Shown here: positions 1 through 6,755 of the stretch, piece by piece
How the letters are laid out: every line of letters begins with the position of its first letter
How positions within the stretch are numbered: position 1 is the stretch's first letter
DNA from: Polyangiaceae bacterium
Lineage (GTDB): Bacteria; Myxococcota_A; Polyangia; Polyangiales; Polyangiaceae
Assembly: GCA_947475525.1 (NCBI GenBank)
Contig: CANJMI010000015.1
Coordinates: forward strand, 1 to 64,000
Direction: 5' to 3'
Length of the DNA: 64,000 bases
The notes under the pieces: model-generated
What the model was told of the DNA's origin: nothing
The model's database searches: none
What the model saw: only the letters and a program-made list of their open reading frames with translations
Program-made: the position numbers and the translations under genes

Positions 1-1379
1 CCGAGAAACTCGCCGCCGTCATTCGGATTGAAGCACGCGTAGTTCTCGTAGGTCGTGAGCTCGCCCGTCAGCGCATCGACCGACCCGCAGACATCGTCCG
101 CCGTCCCGAGGAACAGGGCGTCGATCTGGAGTCCCGCGGTCACAAGGTTCAGCGGAAGGGCAACGCCAGCGCGTGGCGTCGCATCGCTCGGCTCGTCGCC
201 GCCGTCACCTGAGCTCTCGCCCTCGGTGCTGCCTTCGCTCTCGCCTTTGGGTCCCTCTTCGCTCTGCTCGCAGCTGCCGTTCTGGCAGGAAAACCCGGTT
301 TGGCACTCTTCGGTCTTTTCGCAGGTTGCGCCCCAGCCCTTGTTGCCGCGTTGACCGGCTGCAATCTTCGCGTCTCCGCAGCCAGGGAAGTCCGGGGGGC
401 ACTCCACCGAGGAGCATTTCTTCGGTGCGTCTTCGCCCGGAAACGTCGGTTGGTCGCTCTCGAGCTGATTCTTAATCGTCACTTCGAGCGGAGTTTTCGC
501 GGTTCCCGCCTGCGCCACCGGCTCGCCGTCTTTGTCCTTCAGAAAGACATAGAGTTTGAGCTTGCCCGTGGTCGTGACTTGGGCGCAGGGGACAACGGCG
601 CCGAAGCCGCCGCTCATCTTCTTCATCGAGGTTGCGAGCCACTTCGTCTCGCCGAAAGGCTTGTAACGAAGCTTCGCGCTCTCGGCCCCGAGCCCCTCTT
701 CCACGGGGATGAAGATCGGCAGCGGCGTGTTCACCTGACCCTCCGCCGGGGGCTTCCAGTCCACCGCGCTCGCGGCCGCGCTGTCCTCCGACTCGTCGTC
801 GGATTTTTTGGGCTTCTTCTTGGGCCGGTCTTCGTCGGTCGCCTCGTCGTCCGCTTTATTGACGGCGGGCTTCTTCTTGGGCCGGTCTTCGTCGGTCGTC
901 TCCTCGTCGGCTTTATCGACGGGCGGCTTTTTCTTGGGCGGGTCTTCTTTGTCCGACTCCTCGCTGCCTCCCGAAGTTTTCTTGGATGCCTCGAAGAGCT
1001 TCTTCATCTCATCGGTGAAGTAAAGGTCGAGCGGTTTGGCATTCTTGTCGGCCTGGAACGCCTTATCGAACGCCGCTTTCGCTGCCTTGTTGTCACCTTT
1101 CCCCGCGCCGTGCACGACGGCCAATGCGACGTACAGCTTGCCAAGCAACGATTTGCTGCACTTCTTTCCGCATTGCTTGACGGCCTTGTCCAACTTGCCC
1201 AAGGCATCGCCGAACTTGGTGTTCAGATAATCGTTGTCCATCGCGTCGTCGTAGAGCGACTGCGCCTGGTCCTCCTGCGCGAAGGAGGGCGACGGTACGA
1301 CGGTGACCGTTACCGCTGCAACGAGCGCCGCGGCGAAGGTGGACTTGACGGACTTGGCGTATTGCGAGCGGGGCAACAT
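1..1379 (-). CDS. exported Lys/Glu-repeat protein, partial at 3' end
   Basis: The frame reads leftward from an ATG at 1377-1379 and stays open for 459 codons to the window edge, so the C-terminus is missing. Residues 1-34 form a signal peptide: a basic start, an Ala/Val core, and a likely cut after SPSFA. Residues 35-110 are Lys-rich and probably helical, with an AxxLYxxA-type pattern reminiscent of TPR-like helices. Three 19-residue repeats around KADEETTDEDRPKKKP follow, then a globular part with clustered cysteines (KKCSSVECPPDFPGC and GWGATCEKTEEC) and a Ser/Gly/Glu linker. The OmpA-family gene upstream stops only 2 bases before this ATG, so the two are probably co-transcribed in an envelope operon. 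I do not recognise the family; the missing end could be a beta-barrel, which is inference. Confidence 0.8.
   Translation of the reverse strand, partial: MLPRSQYAKSVKSTFAAALVAAVTVTVVPSPSFAQEDQAQSLYDDAMDNDYLNTKFGDALGKLDKAVKQCGKKCSKSLLGKLYVALAVVHGAGKGDNKAAKAAFDKAFQADKNAKPLDLYFTDEMKKLFEASKKTSGGSEESDKEDPPKKKPPVDKADEETTDEDRPKKKPAVNKADDEATDEDRPKKKPKKSDDESEDSAAASAVDWKPPAEGQVNTPLPIFIPVEEGLGAESAKLRYKPFGETKWLATSMKKMSGGFGAVVPCAQVTTTGKLKLYVFLKDKDGEPVAQAGTAKTPLEVTIKNQLESDQPTFPGEDAPKKCSSVECPPDFPGCGDAKIAAGQRGNKGWGATCEKTEECQTGFSCQNGSCEQSEEGPKGESEGSTEGESSGDGGDEPSDATPRAGVALPLNLVTAGLQIDALFLGTADDVCGSVDALTGELTTYENYACFNPNDGGEFL
811..963 (-). repeat. 57-bp in-frame tandem repeat, about 2.7 copies
   Basis: Units begin at 811, 868 and 925 with the same GGCTTCTTCTTGGG-type start and a period of 57 bases. 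They encode the acidic/basic 19-residue repeat of the partial exported protein. The third unit is shorter and more diverged. The period is a multiple of three, so the frame is kept. Confidence 0.8.
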
Positions 1380-1381
1380 CG

Positions 1382-2560
1382 TTAGCGTTTTTCCATTCGG
1401 ACGAACTGCACACGACGATTAAGTGCGCGGTTGCGCTCGTCGGAATTGGGGACCAGCGGATTGTCCTGGCCGTAGCCGACGGACGTGAGGCGATTGCCCG
1501 GAACGCCGTGGTCACTGACGTATTTTCGGACGGCGTCGGCACGCTGCTGGCTGAGCGGCTTGTTGACCGAGGCCCCACCGACGTTGTCCGTGTGACCCTG
1601 CACTTCGATCATCATCTTCGGGTATTCCTTCAACACTTGGACGACCGCATCGAGCACCGGGTAACTCTCCGGGCGAATAACGGCCTTGTTAAAGGCGAAG
1701 TGGATCTGCTGCGTTATTTTGATCTCCTTGTCGGTGACGACGACAAGCGTGTTCTTCTGCGGGCAGCCTGGTCGCGCGCCACCCTTGACGCCCGGGACCA
1801 TCGGGCACTCGTCGTCGAGGTCTGGGACCTCATCGGCGTCGTTGTCCGGGTCGGGGCAGCCATCTTCATCTTGGAAGCCATCCGGGTCTTCCGGTTGGTC
1901 GACGCATTCGGGTTTGGCTTCCTTCGTGTCGGGAACCCCGTCGAGGTCGTTGTCGTTGTCGGGGCAGCCGTCCGCATCGAGGTAGCCGTCGACGTCCTCG
2001 GGGACGAGCTCGCAGCCGTCCTTGCCGTCGACGATGCCGTCTCCGTCGGTGTCCGGATCGTCGGGGCAGCCGTCGAGATCCTCGTAGCCGTTGTATTTTT
2101 CCGGCTGTTCGACGCACTCATCGACGGTGTCGTCGTAGCCGTCACCGTCGGTATCGCCGGGCTTCGGCGGCGGTTTGACTTCAGGTTCGTCCATCACGAA
2201 GCGACGTTCGGAGCAACGAACCGCAGGAGAGAGGTCGTACGACGCCTGGGCGTTCGACCGCGCGATGATGAGGTGGTCCTCGGCGCGCGAAAGATTGGCC
2301 TCATCGAGCTCGAGCGTCGCGAAGGACGTGTGAGAGCGTGCGACAGCGAGTTCACGCGGGGCGCAGCGTTTGGCTCCGTTTCGCTCTGCCTGGGAGGTCA
2401 ACTTCTCGAGACCTTCGATCTCGCCACGCAACACTGGAACCCGCGAGCAGCCCGTCGCGAGTGCGACGATCAACAACGGGGCGACCACGCCAACGGACCG
2501 AGTCGCCCGTGAGGACACGAGGCTCATCATCCATCGAGCACCGCATCGCGACGCGTTCAT
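1382..2560 (-). CDS. OmpA-family lipoprotein with thrombospondin type 3 repeats
   Basis: 392 residues. A lipoprotein signal ends at the lipobox LATGC (Cys38). A helical, DUF4398-like stretch (about 45-110) comes next. Calcium-binding type 3 repeats cover about 130-265, with motifs such as DTDGDGYDDTVDEC and DTDGDGIVDGKDGC. A C-terminal OmpA peptidoglycan-binding domain covers about 275-390, with IEVQGHTDNVG and the NRALNRRVQF motif. By family knowledge it should sit in the outer membrane and tether it to the cell wall. The ATG at 2558-2560 overlaps the stop of the upstream gene as ATGA, which supports this start over the inner Met-Met pair at residues 11-12. The gene for the exported repeat protein follows 2 bases downstream. 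Confidence 0.9.
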   Translation of the reverse strand: MNASRCGARWMMSLVSSRATRSVGVVAPLLIVALATGCSRVPVLRGEIEGLEKLTSQAERNGAKRCAPRELAVARSHTSFATLELDEANLSRAEDHLIIARSNAQASYDLSPAVRCSERRFVMDEPEVKPPPKPGDTDGDGYDDTVDECVEQPEKYNGYEDLDGCPDDPDTDGDGIVDGKDGCELVPEDVDGYLDADGCPDNDNDLDGVPDTKEAKPECVDQPEDPDGFQDEDGCPDPDNDADEVPDLDDECPMVPGVKGGARPGCPQKNTLVVVTDKEIKITQQIHFAFNKAVIRPESYPVLDAVVQVLKEYPKMMIEVQGHTDNVGGASVNKPLSQQRADAVRKYVSDHGVPGNRLTSVGYGQDNPLVPNSDERNRALNRRVQFVRMEKR

Positions 2561-2937
2561 CGACCCGCTCCACGGTGCGCCGAGCGCGCCTGTTCGACCG
2601 CCCGATCGGCCGCGTCTTTTGCGAGGTCGGCGTAGACGATAGCATCTCCGTACGAAGCCTCCGCGGCCTCTTCCATCGCCTTTTGCAGGTGCTCGCGTGC
2701 GAAGTAATACTCGTATTCGGCGAGTCGATCCGCGCCGAGCGTCTTGGCTTGCTCGAGCGAAGCCGCCGCGGCGTTCGCCTTGTAGGCATAAACACCGCCG
2801 ACCACGCAGCCTGGGCCGGCGAACAGCGCGAGGATTGCTCCTGCGAACGTTGCGCCGACTCGGGAGCGAGCGGATAGGCTTGTTCGGTTAGGCTTCAACG
2901 CGTCCTCTGAACCCAATTCAAGCGCGGACGCTAGCAA
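2557..2937 (-). CDS. small DUF4398-like lipoprotein
   Basis: 126 residues from a TTG at 2937. The start is uncertain, because there is no good ATG and a later GTG or TTG closer to the signal peptide is possible. A hydrophobic stretch ends in the lipobox LFAGPGC (Cys44), followed by a long amphipathic helical region with YYFAREHLQKAMEEAAEA, typical of DUF4398 proteins. The next gene, an OmpA-family lipoprotein with a similar N-terminal helical stretch, starts inside this stop codon. The two products therefore probably act together at the outer membrane or cell wall. Their specific function is unknown. Confidence 0.75.
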   Translation of the reverse strand: MLASALELGSEDALKPNRTSLSARSRVGATFAGAILALFAGPGCVVGGVYAYKANAAAASLEQAKTLGADRLAEYEYYFAREHLQKAMEEAAEASYGDAIVYADLAKDAADRAVEQARSAHRGAGR

Positions 2938-3011
2938 CTCACGGCGCCCCGCGTCAACGACCGCCTGCCCACGATCGTAAGGTTCTCGCGATTGCCGTGC
3001 GGTCCGCCCCC

Positions 3012-3647
3012 TCAGAGGCGGCGGTAGAGGCCGACTACGATGCCGAGAAGCATGGTCGGACGGAAGTCACTCGCACGGACGAGAATCGGCGCCATCGCGC
3101 TGTTTTCTGGCTGAAAGCGAATGTAATCCTTCTCGGGGAAGTAGCGCTTTACGGTGGCTTCGTCGCCGATCAGCGCAACCACGATGTCTCCGCGGTCCGC
3201 CGTCGACTGCTTCCGCACGAACACGTAGTCGCCGTTGTGAATGCCCGCCTCAATCATCGAGTCGCCGCTCACCTTCAGGCCGAAAATCTCGCCCGAACGA
3301 AGCAGACTCTGATCGATCCGAACCGTATCGATCAGGTGTTCTTCCGCGTAGAGCGGCATCCCGGCGGCGACGCGGCCGAGAATTGCAACTTCGACAAGGT
3401 CGTCGTCGTTCGCTGGGGTCACCGTGTCGAGATGCAGGTCCTTTGGGCGCAGCGCGCGGGACTTCATGTCTTCGCGGGTCAGGTATCCCTTGCGCTCGAG
3501 AGCGCGGAGGTGGTCGTTGACCCCGTTGGTCGACTTGATGCCCATGTGGGCCCCGATCTCGCGCAAGGTTGGCGGGTATCCGCGATCGTGGATCGACTGG
3601 CGGATGTACTGAAGGACTTGGTCCTGGCGCGAGGTGAGACCTTGCAT
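3012..3647 (-). CDS. lexA: LexA repressor, SOS response
   Basis: 211 residues, the normal LexA length. The winged helix-turn-helix spans about 1-65, beginning [15 protein letters not shown] with the recognition region [12 protein letters not shown]. The self-cleavage site is Ala95-Gly96 in GRVAAGMPL. The catalytic Ser130 lies in [12 protein letters not shown] and Lys167 in DEATVKRYF, so the latent protease looks intact. It should repress SOS genes and cleave itself when RecA is activated by single-stranded DNA. The LTxRQ start matches the family, which fixes the initiation codon. A TTGACA promoter lies directly upstream with a GTTCAG element between its boxes, suggesting autoregulation. Confidence 0.97.
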   Translation of the reverse strand: MQGLTSRQDQVLQYIRQSIHDRGYPPTLREIGAHMGIKSTNGVNDHLRALERKGYLTREDMKSRALRPKDLHLDTVTPANDDDLVEVAILGRVAAGMPLYAEEHLIDTVRIDQSLLRSGEIFGLKVSGDSMIEAGIHNGDYVFVRKQSTADRGDIVVALIGDEATVKRYFPEKDYIRFQPENSAMAPILVRASDFRPTMLLGIVVGLYRRL

Positions 3648-3653
3648 CCGTTC

Positions 3654-3682
3654 ACCGTACTGAACAGGTGAGGGGCTGTCAA
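3654..3682 (-). promoter_or_regulatory. lexA promoter with possible LexA operator
   Basis: On the minus strand there is a perfect TTGACA (3682-3677), a 17-base spacer and TACGGT (3659-3654). The predicted transcription start falls at or next to the lexA ATG (3647), so the message may be leaderless; no Shine-Dalgarno sequence fits. The spacer ends in CCTGTTCAG. Its GTTCAG half resembles the myxobacterial LexA-box core as I recall it, but the other half matches only loosely. Confidence 0.5.
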
Positions 3683-3783
3683 ATTACCTACCGGTTCCAA
3701 ATCCACTGGCCCGCCGTACAGGGCTGGACGGGTGTTACGGGCGCCTACGTCGAGTGAGTGAAAGAGACGCCCCGGCCCGGCGC

Positions 3784-4251
3784 TCAGCGTTTCGCGGCGG
3801 CGCTCAGCATCGCGACCTTGTCGTTCGTTTCGCGGAGGCGACCGCAGAGAATGTGGACAAGGTTCCACGCTACTTCCAGTGCGACGTCCTGGCGCATCAG
3901 AAGGAGGTCGTCGAAGATGAGCCGTTCGAACACGAAGAGCCGGCAGTGGTCGCTTGCACGGGCAGTCGCCGAGCGGGTGGCACCTTCGAGCAGGGCGTTC
4001 TCGCCGAAGACGGAGCCCGGGCCGAGCAACGTGAGTGTCTCATCTCCGAGTCCCGCGATCTCGCGGCTGAGTCGGATGTTGCCCTCGAGCACGATGAACA
4101 AAGTCTCCCCTACGGCATCGTATTCGAAGATCGTGGTTCCCGAGTCGTACGCGACTTCTTGCCCGAGGTTCCCGAGTAACTCGAGAGCTTCGGCCGAGAG
4201 TCCCGCGAAGAGCGGAACGTGTTCGAGTCCGGTGAGCGAAGGCGAGGTCAT
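3784..4251 (-). CDS. stand-alone cyclic nucleotide-binding domain protein
   Basis: 155 residues consisting of one cNMP-binding beta-roll with flanking helices. The phosphate-binding cassette reads GSVFGENALLEGATRSATA, with the Gly-Glu pair and the Arg that normally contact the cyclic phosphate and ribose. Unlike CRP/FNR regulators there is no C-terminal helix-turn-helix: the chain ends with a helix finishing AMLSAAAKR. It is probably a cytoplasmic sensor that acts by protein-protein contact; the partner is not evident. It lies just downstream of lexA but 136 bases away, so coupling to SOS is doubtful. Confidence 0.85.
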   Translation of the reverse strand: MTSPSLTGLEHVPLFAGLSAEALELLGNLGQEVAYDSGTTIFEYDAVGETLFIVLEGNIRLSREIAGLGDETLTLLGPGSVFGENALLEGATRSATARASDHCRLFVFERLIFDDLLLMRQDVALEVAWNLVHILCGRLRETNDKVAMLSAAAKR

Positions 4252-4288
4252 TCGGGTCCGTCGCGGAGCTTAACATCGTCCGCGGCGC

Positions 4289-5149
4289 TCAGCGACTGAA
4301 CCGAAACCGCAGTGTCGGGGTGGGGCCGAGGATGGGCTCGCCGGCCGGACTGAGTGCGGGTTCGTAACGCATCGACAGAGCGCAACGCTTCGCTTGTGAA
4401 CCAAAGCCGTAGCCCGGGTCTGCGGCGACGGACGCTTGCGTCGGGCGCCCGCTCGCATCGACCGTGACGCTGACGTCGACGACGGCGCGGTCGACTTGCG
4501 CCATGTCGGCTTGCGGCGGAAAAGGGCAGTCGCTGAGGTTGCGGTTCAAGGGCATCGCCGGACGCGAGCGGTTGACGGCCGGAGCGGGGCGGGACTCGGT
4601 GCCCTTCTCGCCGCGGCCGCCTTCTTTACCCGTCGAGGTCGCGCGCGGGTCCTTCACGGGGGATTGCGCGGTGCCTTCGCCCGATGTGTAGCCGCCGCCA
4701 GTGACCTTCGAGCCTTCCTTGTGGACCATCGTCCATTGGCTCAGGTCTTCGGCGGCGCTGTCCTCTGCGCGAACCAGCACGTCGGGCGCTTGCGCGGCCG
4801 CCGGTGGAGGCGCTTCGCCATAAGAATCATCGGGTTTTGGCTGGATGGGCGCGTCAGGGTCGGGTTTTTCAGCCTCCACCTTTTCCGGCTCCGGTGGGGC
4901 GGGTTCGGGCTCGTCGGCTTTTTCCTCGGGCGGCTTCGTTTCCACGACGAAATCGATGGGTTCAAAGTAACCGCGGAGCTCCGTGCGCACGAGGCGGAGG
5001 TGCTGTCGCATTGGCAAAAGCGTCATCCGCGGGCTCGCGACCGCACCGGTGTGCGTGATGAGGGCCACCAAAAGCCACGCCGAGATCCCGAGCAGCGAAC
5101 GCTGCGGGCCGAGGCGGTTCAGTGCTTCCCACGGGTCGCGTGCCGTCAT
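4289..5149 (-). CDS. TonB-family energy transducer
   Basis: 286 residues from the ATG at 5149; a TTG two codons upstream is also in frame. One membrane helix lies near residues 17-37 (LLGISAWLLVALITHTG). A long Pro/Glu/Lys-rich periplasmic region follows (KPPEEKADEPEPAPPEPEK), then a C-terminal TonB-like domain (about 200-286) with VDVSVTVDASGRPTQASVA and a closing LRFRFSR strand. Such proteins carry inner-membrane proton-motive energy to outer-membrane partners. It is the last gene of an ExbB-ExbD-TonB set on the minus strand. No TonB-dependent receptor lies in the window, so the substrate is unknown. The C-terminal part also resembles AgmX/PglI-type TonB-like proteins of myxobacteria, and a motility or envelope role is an alternative. 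Confidence 0.85.
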   Translation of the reverse strand: MTARDPWEALNRLGPQRSLLGISAWLLVALITHTGAVASPRMTLLPMRQHLRLVRTELRGYFEPIDFVVETKPPEEKADEPEPAPPEPEKVEAEKPDPDAPIQPKPDDSYGEAPPPAAAQAPDVLVRAEDSAAEDLSQWTMVHKEGSKVTGGGYTSGEGTAQSPVKDPRATSTGKEGGRGEKGTESRPAPAVNRSRPAMPLNRNLSDCPFPPQADMAQVDRAVVDVSVTVDASGRPTQASVAADPGYGFGSQAKRCALSMRYEPALSPAGEPILGPTPTLRFRFSR

Positions 5150-5184
5150 GGTCAAGAGTTCCGCGGCTCCCCGATCAGCCAGGC

Positions 5185-5655
5185 TCAGTTCGGTGCCGGG
5201 CGGCCCTTGCCGCCGTCGTTCGAGGCAGGTTTGGCGCCTTCGATCTCGGCGGCTATCGGCGCGACTCCGAATGCGATCTTCGAGACCCCAGCCTGTTTCA
5301 GCAGGTCGAGTACGCGAATGATGCGCCCGTGCTGAACGGTCTTATCGGCGCGGATCACGGCACGCAGATCCTTGTTTTTCGCCAGCCCCTTTTTCGCCTC
5401 GTCGATAAGGCCTGTGTCGTCGGCGAGCTTTTTGCCGTCGACGTAGAGCGCGCCGTCGGCTTGGACTTCGAGGCCGAACACGAGCTGCGTTGTCTCGCCT
5501 TTGGCGGCTTTGGGCAGGTCGAGTGGCAGCGCGTTCGACGCGATGAAGCGCGCAGTCACCATCAGGATGACGAGCAGCACCAAGCAGACGTCGACCAGCG
5601 GCGTGACGTTGATACCCGCGACGAGGCCGTCGTCATCTTGGTTCGACATGCCCAT
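5185..5655 (-). CDS. exbD: ExbD/TolR-type biopolymer transport protein
   Basis: 156 residues. A short cytoplasmic tail leads to one membrane helix, INVTPLVDVCLVLLVILMVT. Its Asp in TPLVDVCLVLL is the conserved proton-carrying residue of ExbD/TolR. The periplasmic domain follows, with LYVDGKKLADD and VIRADKTVQHGRIIRVLDLL. It should form the stator motor with the ExbB-like protein encoded 1 base upstream and energise the TonB-like protein encoded downstream. Start choices are the ATG at 5655 (MGMSN) or at 5649 (MSN). Confidence 0.93.
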   Translation of the reverse strand: MGMSNQDDDGLVAGINVTPLVDVCLVLLVILMVTARFIASNALPLDLPKAAKGETTQLVFGLEVQADGALYVDGKKLADDTGLIDEAKKGLAKNKDLRAVIRADKTVQHGRIIRVLDLLKQAGVSKIAFGVAPIAAEIEGAKPASNDGGKGRPAPN

Positions 5656-5656
5656 G

Positions 5657-6478
5657 TCAGGTCTCGACGTTCTCGCTGTCGTTCGCGTCGTCTTTCGGAG
5701 TGCTTTCAGGTTTGCCGCCCGACTTCGAGGCGGCGCCCTTCTTCACGTTGCCCGATTTGGTCGCCGCGGGCTCAGCCTTGCCGACCTGGGAAACGTGCGC
5801 AATCGCTGCGGGAACGGCGCGCAGGTGCGCCAGCAAGACCTTCGAGAGCGCTTCGGTGTTGGCGAGCGTCGACTTGATCATGCGCTGAAACGTGTTGTTC
5901 GCAGCCACGGCCGGGATGGCGACCGCGATGCCGACGGCCGTGGCAACGAGCGCCTCGGCGATGGCTCCCATGACCTGCTTGTTCGCCATTTGGCCCGCGG
6001 CGTCGGCCGCCACTTTGCTCGTCTCGGCGTCGAGGGCCTTGAAGGCGCCGATGATACCGATGACCGTGCCGAAGAGGCCGATGAAGGGCGCATTGTTCCC
6101 GAGGGTCGCGAGGTAGGCAAGGCGTCGCTCGAGCTTGATCCGCTGAAGCGCGGCGGCTCCGTCCATCGCGGTTTCAACCGAAGCGGCGCCTTTTCCGACG
6201 AGCTCGAGCCCGGCTAAGACGACGGCAGCTTCGGCTGACGGAGAGGCTTCGAGGCGCTTTTTCGCAGCGTCGAACGACTCATCCAAGGCCTTACGGAGAT
6301 CGGAGGCGAGGAGCGCAAGATCGTCGCGCAAGGAATAAAAAAACCAGGCCCGTTCGAGAATGATCCCGAGGGATATCACGCTCAAACCCAACATTAGCCA
6401 CATGATCCAGCCGGCGCCGAACCCGACCATGATCTGTTCGAGCCAGGTGACGAGTTTGCTCTGCTGCTCGGAGGCCAT
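5657..6478 (-). CDS. exbB: ExbB/TolQ/MotA-family proton channel
   Basis: 273 residues with three expected membrane helices: about 18-38 (GAGWIMWLMLGLSVISLGI), about 125-150 (LATLGNNAPFIGLFGTVIG) and about 172-195 (AEALVATAVGIAVAIPAVA). The APFIGLFGTVIGIIGAF block and the Thr in ALVATAVG are the family signature that forms the proton path. The C-terminus is a charged Lys/Gly/Ser tail. It is first in the exbB-exbD-tonB operon. The family also includes TolQ and gliding-motor AglR-type subunits, so assignment to nutrient uptake is inference. Confidence 0.93.
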   Translation of the reverse strand: MASEQQSKLVTWLEQIMVGFGAGWIMWLMLGLSVISLGIILERAWFFYSLRDDLALLASDLRKALDESFDAAKKRLEASPSAEAAVVLAGLELVGKGAASVETAMDGAAALQRIKLERRLAYLATLGNNAPFIGLFGTVIGIIGAFKALDAETSKVAADAAGQMANKQVMGAIAEALVATAVGIAVAIPAVAANNTFQRMIKSTLANTEALSKVLLAHLRAVPAAIAHVSQVGKAEPAATKSGNVKKGAASKSGGKPESTPKDDANDSENVET

Positions 6479-6755
6479 CTTGTTGCGAGGTTTTCTAGTG
6501 ACGTTCGAATCGAAGGTAAAGCGGCATCTTGGGAGGGCCGGGGCGGGATGCTTTCCGCGGGTGGCGCTGAGAGGCGTTCGTTTCTATGACACTCGGCGGG
6601 CGCTTGCGCAACGCGCCTGCGGGGTGAGGTTGCTCAAGGTGGGGGTTTGAGGGTCGGCGTGGCGGGCGTTGCGAGCCTTTTGAGCCTTGCGAGCGTTGCT
6701 TAAAACCAGTCCTTCGCAAACGCGCGCATCCGTGCTTCGATTGCTGATCGCAATC

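Noticed and set aside
300-1385. Long open frame of 361 codons on the plus strand
   Set aside because: It is the antisense of the Lys/Glu-rich exported protein and the OmpA-family start; its Leu/Arg-rich product has no domain, while the minus strand has a signal peptide and repeats.
6479-6755. Possible small RNA or gene in the gap between exbB and the Cys-rich lipoprotein
   Set aside because: Only a short direct repeat of GAGCCTT-like sequence is visible; no promoter/terminator pair or conserved frame.
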